From Flavobacterium limnophilum (GTDB taxonomy: Bacteria; Bacteroidota; Bacteroidia; Flavobacteriales; Flavobacteriaceae), in the NCBI RefSeq assembly GCF_027111315.2, contig NZ_CP114289.2, positions 930,001 to 994,000 of the forward strand: a DNA stretch of 64,000 bases, given 5' to 3'. Of the stretch, positions 9,197-20,432 are shown piece by piece (within the stretch, counting starts at the first letter, position 1; the number at the start of each line of letters is the position of its first letter). Both the position numbers and the translations under genes were made by a program. The notes under the pieces are model-generated. The model was not told where the DNA came from. It saw only the letters and a program-made list of their open reading frames with translations, and did not search any database.

Positions 9197-10135
9197 ATGA
9201 GCAAAGAGATAGAAGAAAGAATAGAAAGAGTTCCTGTATTGCGCAATATAGTTCGACCATTAAAAAAAGTAAAACTAGCCTGGTTGCAAGGGATTTCTTT
9301 GTATGATTTATTGGAATTGTATGGACTCGGAATTGCGGAAAGTGCCTTTTCATATCACGCCAGCGCCATTGCATTCAGCTTTTTTATGGCTTTGTTTCCT
9401 TTTGCATTGTTTATACTAAACCTTATTCCTTATATTCCCATAGAGGGTTTTCAGGCAGATTTTCTCCAGTTTGTAAAAGATGGTGTGCCTCCAAACACGT
9501 ATGATGCGATTGCAAATATTATCAATGATATCTTGAATAATAGCCATTCTGGATTGTTGTCCACGGGGTTTATGTTATCCATTTTTTTGATGGCCAATGG
9601 TTTGACTGGTATTTTGGGAGGCTTCGAATCTTCAAAACATGTGTTGATCAAACGAGGTTTTTTGCACCAATATTTGGTGGCTTTGGGAATGTCGTTGGTT
9701 TTGTCGCTTTTGTTGTTGGTGACCGTGGCAATAATCGTGGTTTTTGAAGTTTTTATTCAAATGACGATGATTCAGGATGTGTTGAGCGACCAGATTCCGC
9801 TAATCATTTTAGGTCGATATGTTTTTGTCATTCTAATGATTTTGATAACGGTATCCATTCTTTTCAAGTTTGGAACTACCCACGACAAAGACAGTGCATT
9901 TATTTCCATAGGCTCAGTATTCACGACCATTTTGGTAATTCTGGATTCTTACTTTTTTGGAATTTGGGTACTCCGATTTTCAAAATACAACGAATTGTAC
10001 GGCTCCATCGGAACATTATTGATTATGATGTTTTACATTTGGATTAATTGCGCCATTTTGCTTCTCGGTTTCGAATTGAACGCATCCATAAAAAAATTGA
10101 GACGAAAAAAAGAGGCTGAAATTAGTGCCAAGTAA
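9197..10135 (+). CDS. YihY/virulence factor BrkB family membrane protein
   Basis: A 312-residue inner-membrane protein with about six hydrophobic segments. The family signature is near residues 50-75 (AESAFSYHASAIAFSFFMALFP, written here in part), and the last segment contains LYGSIGTLLIMMFYIW, also typical. The family was once called ribonuclease BN in error; its real role, perhaps in envelope biogenesis or transport, is not settled. The gene follows nadC closely and precedes priA by 37 bp on the same strand. The C-terminus is a short basic tail. Confidence 0.88.
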   Translation: MSKEIEERIERVPVLRNIVRPLKKVKLAWLQGISLYDLLELYGLGIAESAFSYHASAIAFSFFMALFPFALFILNLIPYIPIEGFQADFLQFVKDGVPPNTYDAIANIINDILNNSHSGLLSTGFMLSIFLMANGLTGILGGFESSKHVLIKRGFLHQYLVALGMSLVLSLLLLVTVAIIVVFEVFIQMTMIQDVLSDQIPLIILGRYVFVILMILITVSILFKFGTTHDKDSAFISIGSVFTTILVILDSYFFGIWVLRFSKYNELYGSIGTLLIMMFYIWINCAILLLGFELNASIKKLRRKKEAEISAK

Positions 10136-10172
10136 AGAATTGATTTTTAAAAAATAAAATCCCAAATCCACA

Positions 10173-12623
10173 ATGCATTTTGTTGAAGTAATTTTACCGT
10201 TGTCACTCGCCAAGACATTTACTTACAGTATTTCTGAAGCGGAGTACAATTACATCAAAAAAGGGATGCGGGTGGCGGTGCCTTTCGGCAAAAGCAAAAT
10301 CTATACGGCATTGGTTATCGAAACCCACGAAAACAAACCAGCTTTATACGAAGCCAAGGAAATTCACCAAATCCTCGACGATAAACCCATAGTCACCGAA
10401 ATTCAAATCGCCCATTGGCAGTGGATTGCAACCTATTATATGTGTGCCATTGGCGATGTGTATCGTGGTGCAATGCCGTCGGCACTTTTGCTCGAAAGCG
10501 AAACCATAATTTCCCAAAAACAAGACGGTTTTGTGGATCAAAGCCTGCTGTCAGACGATGAATACCTGATTTATGAGGCCTTGCAACAACAAAGTTCCTT
10601 GAAAGTTCAGGATATCATGAATATTTTGAACAAGAAGAATATTTTTCCGGTAATCCAAAAATTGGTAGACAAAAACATTTTAGTGCTTCAGGAAGAGGTT
10701 CAGGAAAGTTATGCGCCAAAACTCGTTCGATACGTAAAATTGCATTCCAAATATGAATCCAACGAAGGCTTGGGTGAATTATTGGAAAAACTCAAAAATG
10801 CCAACAAGCAAAAGGAAATTGTCTTGAGTTATTTTCAATTAAGTGCTTCAGAGAAAAAACCAATTACCGTTAAGAAGCTTATTGAAGTTGCAAAATCAAC
10901 GTCAACAATAGTGAAAACTTTAATTGACAAAGAGATTTTCGAAGAGTATTATATTCAAGTAGATCGCGTCAATTTCTCGGGAAAAACCAAGGAAGAACAA
11001 CTGCAATTAAGCGGAGCCCAACAAACAGCTTTCGAAGAAATTAAAAATGGTTTTACCCAAAAAGAAGTCTGTCTCTTGCACGGAGTAACTTCCAGCGGAA
11101 AAACGGAAATCTACATCAAACTCATTGAAGAGTATATTGCGACAGGAAAACAAGTGCTTTATTTGTTGCCTGAAATTGCGCTGACGACCCAATTAGTGGG
11201 TAGATTGCGCGATTATTTTGGAAATAAAGTCGCCGTTTTTCATTCGAAATACAGCAATAACGAAAGGGTGGAAGTGTGGCAACAAGTATTGGCAGAATCG
11301 CCAAAAACACAAATTGTCATCGGGGCAAGGTCGGCTTTGTTCTTGCCTTTTTCTAACTTGGGATTGGTCATCGTCGACGAGGAACACGAACAAACATTCA
11401 AGCAAGTCGATCCGTCTCCAAGATATCACGCCAGAGATGCCTCGATAGTTTTGGCTGCTAGCCATAAAGCAAAAGTATTGTTGGGTTCGGCTACGCCAAG
11501 TATTGAAACCTATTTTAATGCACAATCCGGGAAATACGGTTTTGTTGAAATTTTCGAAAGATATGGCAATGTCAGAATGCCGGAAATCGGATTGGTGGAT
11601 TTGAAAGACAAATATTTCCGCAAGAAAATGTCGGGTCATTTCAGTGATACGTTGATTGAGGGAATTACGACAGCCTTATCTTTGGGCGAGCAAGTTATTT
11701 TGTTTCAAAATCGCAGGGGTTTTTCGCCTATTATCGAATGCATGACTTGTGGTCACGTGCCGCAATGTCCGCAATGCGACGTGAGTTTGACGTATCACAA
11801 ACACAAGAACCAGCTGCGTTGCCATTATTGCGGTTATTCGATGGCAAAACCAACCAATTGTCACATTTGTTCAAGTGTTGATTTGACCACCAAGGGTTTT
11901 GGAACGGAACAAATTCAGCAGGAATTGGTCGAATTATTTCCAAATGCCAAAATTGGGCGAATGGATCAGGACACGACTCGTGGTAAATTTGGTTTCGAAA
12001 AAATCATTGACAGTTTCAAGAATAGAGAAATTGATATATTGGTGGGAACACAAATGCTGGCTAAAGGATTGGATTTTGACAACGTGAGTTTAGTGGGAAT
12101 CATGAATGCCGACAATATGTTGTATCATCCTGATTTTAGGGCTTTTGAAAGAAGTTACCAGATGATGACGCAAGTTTCCGGTCGTTCCGGTCGCTCGGAA
12201 AAGCAAGGGAAAGTGATTATACAAACCTATAATCCAGATCACAATACAATACAACAAGTGGTAAATAATGATTATGCAGGAATGTATAAAGAACAATTGT
12301 ATGACAGGCAAATCTATCATTATCCACCTTATTTTAAACTTATAAAACTGACTTTAAAGCACAGGGATTTTGACAAGCTTAAAGAAGGTTCGATGTGGTT
12401 GTATCAAGTGATGAAACAAAGTTTTACTATTCCGGTTCTAGGGCCTGAAGAACCGCCTATTTCCAGAATCCGCAACGAGTATATCAGAACCATAATGGTG
12501 AAAATCCCGACTAATCAGTCCTTGCAAGGCACAAAAAAAACTATTCAGAAAATACTGAATAGTTTTGAGGCAGTTTCACAATACAGGGCTATCAAAGTAG
12601 CCGTGAATGTTGACTTTTATTAG
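10173..12623 (+). CDS. priA: Primosomal protein N' (replication restart helicase)
   Basis: The superfamily 2 helicase that reloads the replisome at collapsed forks. The 816-residue protein has an N-terminal DNA-binding domain (MHFVEVILPLSLAKTFTYSI), Walker A in HGVTSSGKTEIY (near 306), Walker B DEEH in VIVDEEHEQTFKQ (near 405), and the eight-cysteine zinc region CMTCGHVPQCPQCDVSLTYH through CHYCG and CHICSS (near 525-570). The GRSGR helicase motif VI lies near 670. The length is usual for Bacteroidota. Its stop overlaps the convergent LytTR gene by 4 bp. Confidence 0.97.
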   Translation: MHFVEVILPLSLAKTFTYSISEAEYNYIKKGMRVAVPFGKSKIYTALVIETHENKPALYEAKEIHQILDDKPIVTEIQIAHWQWIATYYMCAIGDVYRGAMPSALLLESETIISQKQDGFVDQSLLSDDEYLIYEALQQQSSLKVQDIMNILNKKNIFPVIQKLVDKNILVLQEEVQESYAPKLVRYVKLHSKYESNEGLGELLEKLKNANKQKEIVLSYFQLSASEKKPITVKKLIEVAKSTSTIVKTLIDKEIFEEYYIQVDRVNFSGKTKEEQLQLSGAQQTAFEEIKNGFTQKEVCLLHGVTSSGKTEIYIKLIEEYIATGKQVLYLLPEIALTTQLVGRLRDYFGNKVAVFHSKYSNNERVEVWQQVLAESPKTQIVIGARSALFLPFSNLGLVIVDEEHEQTFKQVDPSPRYHARDASIVLAASHKAKVLLGSATPSIETYFNAQSGKYGFVEIFERYGNVRMPEIGLVDLKDKYFRKKMSGHFSDTLIEGITTALSLGEQVILFQNRRGFSPIIECMTCGHVPQCPQCDVSLTYHKHKNQLRCHYCGYSMAKPTNCHICSSVDLTTKGFGTEQIQQELVELFPNAKIGRMDQDTTRGKFGFEKIIDSFKNREIDILVGTQMLAKGLDFDNVSLVGIMNADNMLYHPDFRAFERSYQMMTQVSGRSGRSEKQGKVIIQTYNPDHNTIQQVVNNDYAGMYKEQLYDRQIYHYPPYFKLIKLTLKHRDFDKLKEGSMWLYQVMKQSFTIPVLGPEEPPISRIRNEYIRTIMVKIPTNQSLQGTKKTIQKILNSFEAVSQYRAIKVAVNVDFY

Positions 12624-13315
12624 TTAATCGCCAAAGCTCTAACTAAATCTTCTTTTTTATGTCTGCTTAATGGAATTTTAGTAATTCCAATTTCGGCAAA
12701 TCGGCTGTTGAAGCGCTCCACTTTATCTATATTGATAATGTAAGATTTGTGTACTCTGACAAATTTGTCTTTTGATAAATCCTTTTCGAAAGACTTCATC
12801 GTGGAAAGAACCAGATTGCTGTCGTCCTCGGTTACTACTTTTACATAATCGCCAAAAGCTTCAATCCATTTTATTTTAGCGGTGAAAATTTTTAATTTTT
12901 TCAAGTTACTCTTAATGAAGATGTGTTCGCCATCTTCTTCGTGGGTTTCAGATCGTAGCATTTGTAAATCGATGGCTCTTTTTACGGAAGCATTAAATCG
13001 ATCAATGGCTATGGGTTTTTGAAGATAATCGGTAGCATCATAATCAAACGCTTTCATGGCATACTCGGCCTTTGAAGTGATGAAGATGATTTGGGGTTTG
13101 GTTTTTAAACCATCCAAAAAATCGAAACCACTTATAACGGGCATTTCAATGTCCAAAAAAATTAAGTCGACATTGTGTATAGTCATGCAACCTCTTGCTT
13201 CAATTGCATTGGAAAAATCACCTATTAAATGTAAGTTTGGGTGATTATTTACTAACTTTGTGATAATCATTCTTTGAATGGAACTATCATCTACAACGAC
13301 ACAGTTTAGTTTCAT
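12620..13315 (-). CDS. LytTR-type response regulator
   Basis: A receiver domain is followed by a LytTR DNA-binding domain. The receiver begins MKLNCVVVDDSSIQRMI, with the phosphoacceptor aspartate in DLIFLDIEMPVISGFDFL. The C-terminal half has KWIEAFGDYVKVVTED and FVRVHKSYIINIDKVERF, characteristic of LytTR. The frame stays open another 34 codons upstream, but MKLNC matches the normal start of a receiver domain, giving 231 residues. No LytS-type sensor kinase is adjacent, so the partner is unknown. The longer upstream frame would also run toward the rpsF promoter region. Confidence 0.9.
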   Translation of the reverse strand: MKLNCVVVDDSSIQRMIITKLVNNHPNLHLIGDFSNAIEARGCMTIHNVDLIFLDIEMPVISGFDFLDGLKTKPQIIFITSKAEYAMKAFDYDATDYLQKPIAIDRFNASVKRAIDLQMLRSETHEEDGEHIFIKSNLKKLKIFTAKIKWIEAFGDYVKVVTEDDSNLVLSTMKSFEKDLSKDKFVRVHKSYIINIDKVERFNSRFAEIGITKIPLSRHKKEDLVRALAIN

Positions 13316-13422
13316 AAAATATTGTTTTTTACGATTCGGGATAGTAAAAGTAATTGCTATTTTTGTAAAAACCAAATCTTTATCGGCTTTTTTTGCATTA
13401 CAACGAATTAAATCCAATTACG

Positions 13423-13453
13423 TTTGTTTATTAGAAAAAAATGATTACTTTTG
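13423..13453 (+). promoter_or_regulatory. Promoter of the rpsF-rpsR-rplI operon
   Basis: TTTG at 13423-13426 and TACTTTTG at 13446-13453 are separated by 19 bp, a close match to the Bacteroidota consensus. The rpsF start codon lies 30 bp downstream. Confidence 0.8.
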
Positions 13454-13482
13454 CAGCCAAATTAACAAATAAATAAATATTT

Positions 13483-13824
13483 ATGAATCATTATGAAACT
13501 GTTTTCATTTTAAATCCCGTTTTATCTGAAGTTCAGGTAAAGGAAACAGTAAGCAAATTTGAAGATTTTCTTACGTCTAGAGGAGCAGAAATGGTATCTA
13601 AAGAGGATTGGGGTCTGAAAAAAATGGCCTACGAAATCCAAAACAAAAAAAGTGGTTTTTATCACTTGTTCGAATTCAAAGTTCCAGGAGAAGTTCTTAT
13701 CGCTTTTGAAACTGAATTTAGACGTGACGAAAGAGTTATGCGTTTCTTAACTGTAAGTCTTGACAAACATGCTATTTCTTGGGCTGAAAGAAGAAGAGCA
13801 AAACTTAAATCTCAAAAAGCTTAA
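13483..13824 (+). CDS. rpsF: 30S ribosomal protein S6
   Basis: Small-subunit protein that binds 16S rRNA as a heterodimer with S18. The 113-residue sequence starts [16 protein letters not shown] and contains the family pattern [20 protein letters not shown] (near 46-65), then [13 protein letters not shown]. Length and order (rpsF-rpsR-rplI, without a priB or ssb gene between) are usual in Bacteroidota. A consensus promoter lies just upstream, so this is the first gene of its operon. rpsR follows after 5 bp. Confidence 0.98.
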   Translation: MNHYETVFILNPVLSEVQVKETVSKFEDFLTSRGAEMVSKEDWGLKKMAYEIQNKKSGFYHLFEFKVPGEVLIAFETEFRRDERVMRFLTVSLDKHAISWAERRRAKLKSQKA

Positions 13825-13829
13825 TTATC

Positions 13830-14126
13830 ATGGCAACATTACAACAATCTGCTTCAGGAAAAAAAGACGGGGATATCAGATATCTTACGCCTTTGAACAT
13901 AGAAACGAACAAACAGAAAAAATACTGTCGTTTCAAAAAATCAGGTATCAAATATATCGATTATAAAGATGCTGATTTCTTATTGAAATTCGTTAATGAG
14001 CAAGGAAAAATTCTTCCTCGTCGTTTAACAGGTACTTCATTGAAATACCAAAGAAAAGTGTCAGTGGCTGTAAAAAGAGCACGTCACTTAGCATTAATGC
14101 CATATGTGGCCGATTTGCTAAAATAA
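13830..14126 (+). CDS. rpsR: 30S ribosomal protein S18
   Basis: Partner of S6 on the 30S platform. The 98-residue protein has a Bacteroidota-type N-terminal extension, then [20 protein letters not shown] and the conserved [20 protein letters not shown] segment (near 64-83), ending [12 protein letters not shown]. It starts 5 bp after the rpsF stop and is clearly co-transcribed. A short inverted repeat follows before rplI. Confidence 0.98.
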   Translation: MATLQQSASGKKDGDIRYLTPLNIETNKQKKYCRFKKSGIKYIDYKDADFLLKFVNEQGKILPRRLTGTSLKYQRKVSVAVKRARHLALMPYVADLLK

Positions 14127-14146
14127 TATTAAAAAACTCAGTTGTT

Positions 14147-14167
14147 GGTTTTCGGAAAACCGAAACC
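14147..14167. promoter_or_regulatory. Inverted repeat between rpsR and rplI
   Basis: GGTTTTCGGAAAACC at 14147-14161 folds on itself, and an alternative pairing extends to CCGAAACC at 14167. The 69-bp gap is long for this operon. A leader hairpin for rplI or an RNA-processing site is possible, but nothing proves it. Confidence 0.45.
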
Positions 14168-14195
14168 TAACTTCTAATAACAAAAGGACAACAAC

Positions 14196-14639
14196 ATGGA
14201 AATTATATTAAAAAAAGACGTTCAAAATTTAGGATTTAAGGACGATGTGGTAAATGTAAAAAATGGTTACGGTCGTAACTTTTTAATACCACAAGGATTT
14301 GGACAATTGGCTACACCTTCTGCAAAGAAAGTATTGGCTGAAAACCTAAAACAAAGAGCGCACAAAGAAGCTAAAGTTGTTGCAGATGCAAAAGCATTGG
14401 CGGAAAGCTTGAAAGCATTGGAGATTAAAATTTTCGCAAAAGCTGGTGGAGAAAAACTTTTTGGATCTATCACTAACATCGATATTGCCGAAGCTTTGGA
14501 AAAAGCAGGTCAAGCAATCGAAAGAAAATTTATTACAAGCGGTATCGTGAAACGTACTGGTAAATATGCTGCAAGCATCAGATTGCACAGAGATGTGGTA
14601 ATTGAATTACCTTATGAAATTATCGCTGAAAAAGCATAA
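14196..14639 (+). CDS. rplI: 50S ribosomal protein L9
   Basis: The large-subunit protein that bridges to neighbouring ribosomes and affects frame maintenance. The 147-residue sequence opens MEIILKKDVQNLGFKDDVVN and contains VKNGYGRNFLIPQGFGQLA (near 21-39), the signature of the N-terminal domain. The C-terminal domain shows AGGEKLFGSITNIDIAEAL. It is the last gene of the operon, preceded by AAAGGACAACAACATG, which includes a modest Shine-Dalgarno-like AAGGA, and followed by a strong terminator. Confidence 0.98.
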   Translation: MEIILKKDVQNLGFKDDVVNVKNGYGRNFLIPQGFGQLATPSAKKVLAENLKQRAHKEAKVVADAKALAESLKALEIKIFAKAGGEKLFGSITNIDIAEALEKAGQAIERKFITSGIVKRTGKYAASIRLHRDVVIELPYEIIAEKA

Positions 14640-14659
14640 TTTTTAAATTTATAGAATTA

Positions 14660-14688
14660 AATCCCGATGAAAATCGGGATTTTTTTTG
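14660..14688 (+). terminator. Intrinsic terminator after rplI
   Basis: AATCCCGAT at 14660-14668, loop GAAA, and ATCGGGATT at 14673-14681 lead straight into a run of T. It is a textbook stem for the end of the ribosomal operon. Confidence 0.92.
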
Positions 14689-14766
14689 TTTAAATTTTTT
14701 TAGAATATTTAGAGTTAACTTCTTTATGGTTAAATCTGAAATCTGAAATCCTAAATCTAAAATTAA

Positions 14767-15240
14767 ATGAAATATTCAAGATTAACCAAAGAACAATTCG
14801 AAGAATTGTACCAAGAATTCATCAACTTTCTATCAACACAAGCCATAGATAAAGCCGAATGGGACAAAATTAAAATTGAAAAACCAGAAGTTGCCGAACA
14901 AGAACTAGACGTTTTCTCTGATTTGGTTTGGGAAGGCGTTTTGGGTAGAGCCGAATATTTGGAACATTTCTCTAAAAATCATATTTTTCTTTTTCAATGT
15001 TTCGATACTTACGTACAATCCATTGTCTTGAAATCTTTGGTTCCTGAAACTGATTTTTTGACCAAAGAAGGATTGCAATGGTTGAGCGACAATATGTTTA
15101 CCGAAACCATCGAAATCAAAACCGGTAAAAAAGTATTTACCGAGGAACGCAATAGTTCTATTTTTCAATTGATACAACAAGGTGCTTTTTTGAGTGACGG
15201 ACAATTATTCAAACAAATTATTTCGATTATTGAGTCGTAA
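14767..15240 (+). CDS. Conserved flavobacterial protein, probably DUF6495 family
   Basis: A soluble 157-residue protein without signal peptide, starting MKYSRLTKEQFEELYQEF. It is acidic and rich in aromatic residues (EWDKIK, DVFSDLVWEGVLGRAEYLEH, HIFLFQCFDTYVQSIVLK). I associate this pattern with a small uncharacterised family kept in Flavobacteria and found near rplI and ligA; the DUF number is from memory. No catalytic motif is visible. It follows the rplI terminator and likely has its own promoter in the AT-rich gap. Confidence 0.7.
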   Translation: MKYSRLTKEQFEELYQEFINFLSTQAIDKAEWDKIKIEKPEVAEQELDVFSDLVWEGVLGRAEYLEHFSKNHIFLFQCFDTYVQSIVLKSLVPETDFLTKEGLQWLSDNMFTETIEIKTGKKVFTEERNSSIFQLIQQGAFLSDGQLFKQIISIIES

Positions 15241-15295
15241 TGTGTCATTTTTCTGTTAAATAGGTTATTTTAGTGCTTTCATTTCAAAAATTAGA

Positions 15296-17443
<2,148 letters not shown>

Positions 17444-17446
17444 ATA

Positions 17447-18136
17447 ATGAGGAATTTTAGCCAAAAAAGTCATCCTGAAAAAATAATCTTTGTTTTATAT
17501 TTCATTGTCGCCATCATTGAGATTATTGCCGAATCATTTTCAAATAAACCATTGCTTTTTGTTTTCAAACCATTAATTCCCATATTCTTATTGGTTCTTT
17601 ATTGGGTAACTTCACAGAAAAGGGATGGTTTTTTTTTCGTTGCAGTTGCTCTAGCCTTGATTACCGATGTGTTTTTTATATCCAATACTGAAAGAATGCT
17701 TTTTTTTGGGTTGCTATTCTTTTTTATAAATAGAATACTAATAATCTATTATATCGTTAAGTTGATAAATCTCAAGGATTATATTCCCTTGATTATTGCA
17801 ATGATTCCTTTCCTGTTTATTTTCTTCTATTTGTTGTTTATTTCTAGCGAGATAACATCAAGGACTTACTATATCGTGATAATTCAAAACATTTTAATTT
17901 CAATCTTGGCGGGAATTATTTTGTCACATTATATGATGTTTAGCAACAAAAATGCTACTTGGTTATTTATATTTGGCTTGCTGTCTGTTACCCAATATTT
18001 TATTGTTTTTTTAGAGAAATATTATCTCTCGGGAGTCTCGCCCGCTATCTTTAGACCTTTGGCAATGGTTTTGAATACAGGTGTTTATTTCTCTTTTTAT
18101 AAGTTTGTGGTAGCCAATGAAAAAATTAAACAATAA
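17447..18136 (+). CDS. YhhN-like membrane protein (possible lysoplasmalogenase)
   Basis: A 229-residue protein with about eight hydrophobic segments. The stretch LLFVFKPLIPIFLLVLYWV and the following ALALITDVFF resemble the conserved Lys-Pro and Asp motifs of the YhhN/TMEM86 family, whose characterised members hydrolyse lysoplasmalogens. Bacteroidota homologues are of unproven substrate. The gene begins 3 bp after ligA, so it is probably co-transcribed, and overlaps the convergent phosphatase gene by 11 bp. The family call rests on weak similarity. Confidence 0.6.
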   Translation: MRNFSQKSHPEKIIFVLYFIVAIIEIIAESFSNKPLLFVFKPLIPIFLLVLYWVTSQKRDGFFFVAVALALITDVFFISNTERMLFFGLLFFFINRILIIYYIVKLINLKDYIPLIIAMIPFLFIFFYLLFISSEITSRTYYIVIIQNILISILAGIILSHYMMFSNKNATWLFIFGLLSVTQYFIVFLEKYYLSGVSPAIFRPLAMVLNTGVYFSFYKFVVANEKIKQ

Positions 18137-19037
18137 TTGATTTTCCGCTAGATGATTTTGACTTTTCATTGTCAAAATAAAAATCAATTCGCCCCAAATT
18201 TATTCCATGGCATCCTACTTGATTTACCAAAACTTCTTTGCCGTCCAAGTTCTTTGTAATTGTTGGTTTAGTCAGAAAAGTGTGTGTGTGGCCACCAATT
18301 ATCAAGTCGATATCTTTTGTGAGTTCGGCCAATTTCAGGTCGGAGATTTTATCTGAATCCTCTTTTCCATATTTATATCCAAGGTGCGAAAGACAGATAA
18401 CCAAGTCGCATTTGTTTTCTTTTTTTAGAATTTGAACCATGTCCTGGGCGATTTCAACAGGATTGTGCCAAACTGTTTCTTTGTACATTTTCTTGTCAAC
18501 CAAACCCTTGAGTTCAATTCCAAGTCCAAAAACGCCAATTTTAATTCCGTTTTTATTGAAAATTTTGAATGGTTTCACGAAACCATCCATCGAAGTGTTC
18601 TTGAAATCATAGTTTGCCGATACAAATTCAAAAGTAGCGTGAGGCATTTGGGCAGTTAAACCATCAACACCATTGTCAAAATCATGATTGCCTATGGTTG
18701 ACAAATCATACTTCATCATACTCATCAATTTGAATTCCAATTCTCCTCCATAATAATTAAAATAGGGGGTGCCCTGAAAAATATCGCCCGCATCCAGTAA
18801 CAATACATTTGGATTTTCTTGGCGAATGGTTTCAATTAACGCAGCTCTTCTAGCAACACCGCCCATATTTGGATTTCGAGGATCATCCATCGGGAATGGG
18901 TCAATATGGCTGTGAACATCATTGGTATGAAGTATGGTTATGTGTTTAATGTCCGATTTAAAACTGCTTAGCGACAAACCTAAACTTAACAAGGCTGTGC
19001 TGGCAGCGGTTTTTTCGATGAAATCTCTTCTTTTCAT
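18126..19037 (-). CDS. 5'-nucleotidase/UshA-type metallophosphatase, catalytic half
   Basis: The exported calcineurin-like phosphoesterase half of a bacterial 5'-nucleotidase. The N-terminus MKRRDFIEKTAASTALLSLG resembles a Tat signal. Metal-binding motifs follow in order: HTNDVHSH (near 36), LDAGDIFQG (near 82), IGNHDFDNG (near 116) and GGHTHTFL (near 247). At 303 residues it lacks the C-terminal substrate-binding domain of full UshA proteins. That domain is encoded by the gene just upstream on the same strand, so the enzyme is split in two. It likely dephosphorylates nucleotides or similar esters outside the inner membrane. Confidence 0.92.
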   Translation of the reverse strand: MKRRDFIEKTAASTALLSLGLSLSSFKSDIKHITILHTNDVHSHIDPFPMDDPRNPNMGGVARRAALIETIRQENPNVLLLDAGDIFQGTPYFNYYGGELEFKLMSMMKYDLSTIGNHDFDNGVDGLTAQMPHATFEFVSANYDFKNTSMDGFVKPFKIFNKNGIKIGVFGLGIELKGLVDKKMYKETVWHNPVEIAQDMVQILKKENKCDLVICLSHLGYKYGKEDSDKISDLKLAELTKDIDLIIGGHTHTFLTKPTITKNLDGKEVLVNQVGCHGINLGRIDFYFDNEKSKSSSGKSIIV

Positions 19038-19077
19038 TTTTTATTTAATTTTATTCAGCAATCTAAAATCTGAAATT

Positions 19078-19857
19078 TTATTCAACACTAACTCGTACAT
19101 CATTTTTTGCGGTAACCGTATCGACTTCCTTGAAATAATCAATCAAGATATTCCTCAACTTGTAGTCCAGGTCATATTTTTGTGTTCCTTTTTTAAAGAA
19201 ATTCATGTTGTCTCCTCCGTTAGATAAATAATCGTTGGTAGCAACATAATAGATGGTGTCTTTTTCGACAGGTTTTCCTTGAACCAATATGTTTTTGGCG
19301 ACATTATCTTTGCCAATCGTAAAAGTGATTCCCGACAAGGGATGTGGTTTTTGAGTGGCAATAAAATAATCGACCAGTTCAAAAATTTGTTCTCCTTTTA
19401 ATGCAATCACAACGAGACTGTTCTCGAAAGGCATTATTTCATAAGCAGTTCTGGTAGTCACATTACCCTTTGGAAGAATCGAACGAATTCCTCCATGATT
19501 AAGAATGCATAAATCAATATTCTTCTTTTCGCGAGCCATAAAAATGATGTTTCCGCGTTGCAAAGTAACATCTGCCATTAAATTGCCAATGGTGGTTTGC
19601 CATTTGCCCGAACTCTTGTCCAATGTCTCCGGACAATAAGCCAGAATGCTGTCTAAATCACTGTTGATGTGCTCTCGATACGGTTTGATAAAGTTTTCAA
19701 TTTGGGCATCTTGTTTTTCTTTATCGGTAATTGCTATTTGTTTTCCTTCTATTTTAGAAACGGAATAATTTTGTTTACCACAAGAAACGCTTAAAAAAAA
19801 TGTTAAGAATATAACAAAAAGTTTTAAAACGTCATTATAGTTTTTTAGATTTACCAT
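19078..19857 (-). CDS. 5'-nucleotidase C-terminal domain lipoprotein
   Basis: The 259-residue protein has a lipoprotein signal (FLTFFLSVSCGKQN) and then only the 5'-nucleotidase C-terminal substrate-binding domain. Visible motifs are GNLMADVTL, LCILNHGGIRSILPKG, GEQIFELVDYF and YYVATNDYLSNGGDNMNFF, all typical of the UshA C-terminal half. It is transcribed before the catalytic-half gene with a 40-bp gap. The two products probably work together, the lipid anchor holding the pair at a membrane. Confidence 0.9.
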   Translation of the reverse strand: MVNLKNYNDVLKLFVIFLTFFLSVSCGKQNYSVSKIEGKQIAITDKEKQDAQIENFIKPYREHINSDLDSILAYCPETLDKSSGKWQTTIGNLMADVTLQRGNIIFMAREKKNIDLCILNHGGIRSILPKGNVTTRTAYEIMPFENSLVVIALKGEQIFELVDYFIATQKPHPLSGITFTIGKDNVAKNILVQGKPVEKDTIYYVATNDYLSNGGDNMNFFKKGTQKYDLDYKLRNILIDYFKEVDTVTAKNDVRVSVE

Positions 19858-19905
19858 CTGTTATGCAACTTTAATTAATTATTTTTGTAACCACGTAAAA
19901 GTAAC

Positions 19906-20424
19906 ATGTTTTTAAATTATATAAAGGATTATTTTTTAAAAAGGATATTAAAAAATAGTTTACACAATGTAAAAAGTATTTCTTCGACGGTTCCGATACA
20001 AACGGTTGGCGTACTTGTAGATGAAACTTATTTTTTGGAGAAAGAAGCTTTGGTGAAGGAATTGATTGCCAATGGAATTTCTCAAGATAATATTAAAATA
20101 ATTGTTTATAGGGATAAGTTAAGAAAAAATGAAGCATATTTACAGCCAACATTTAGCATTAAACATCTCAATTGGAATACTGAGATCACCAACCCGGCAG
20201 TAAATGATTTCATCAACGACAAGTTTGATTTATTAATAAGTTATTACGATGTGGAAAAAGCAATTTTGCTAAACATTACCCACAATTCAAAAGCCTTGTT
20301 TAAAGTTGGGTTTTCATCGATAGACAAGAGATTAAATCATTTGATGATCAATACCAATGCCGAAAATTACAAGGTTTTTGTTCACGAATTATTCAGGTAT
20401 TTAAAAATATTAAACAAAATTTAA
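19906..20424 (+). CDS. Conserved DUF6913-like protein upstream of dapA
   Basis: A 172-residue cytoplasmic-looking protein. It has a basic amphipathic N-terminus (MFLNYIKDYFLKRILKN) and a middle that reads like a Rossmann-type domain (VGVLVDETYFLEKEALVKEL, then KFDLLISYYDVEKAILLN). I recognise it as a small Bacteroidota family often placed just before dapA; the DUF number is from memory and the function unknown. dapA begins 8 bp downstream, so the two are co-transcribed. A TATTTTTG box at 19880-19887 may be its -7 element. Confidence 0.72.
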   Translation: MFLNYIKDYFLKRILKNSLHNVKSISSTVPIQTVGVLVDETYFLEKEALVKELIANGISQDNIKIIVYRDKLRKNEAYLQPTFSIKHLNWNTEITNPAVNDFINDKFDLLISYYDVEKAILLNITHNSKALFKVGFSSIDKRLNHLMINTNAENYKVFVHELFRYLKILNKI

Positions 20425-20432
20425 AATAAATT

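Noticed and set aside
12620..13417. Longer start for the LytTR regulator (13417)
   Set aside because: The extra 34 residues do not resemble a receiver domain and would extend toward the rpsF promoter; MKLNCVVVDD is the normal start.
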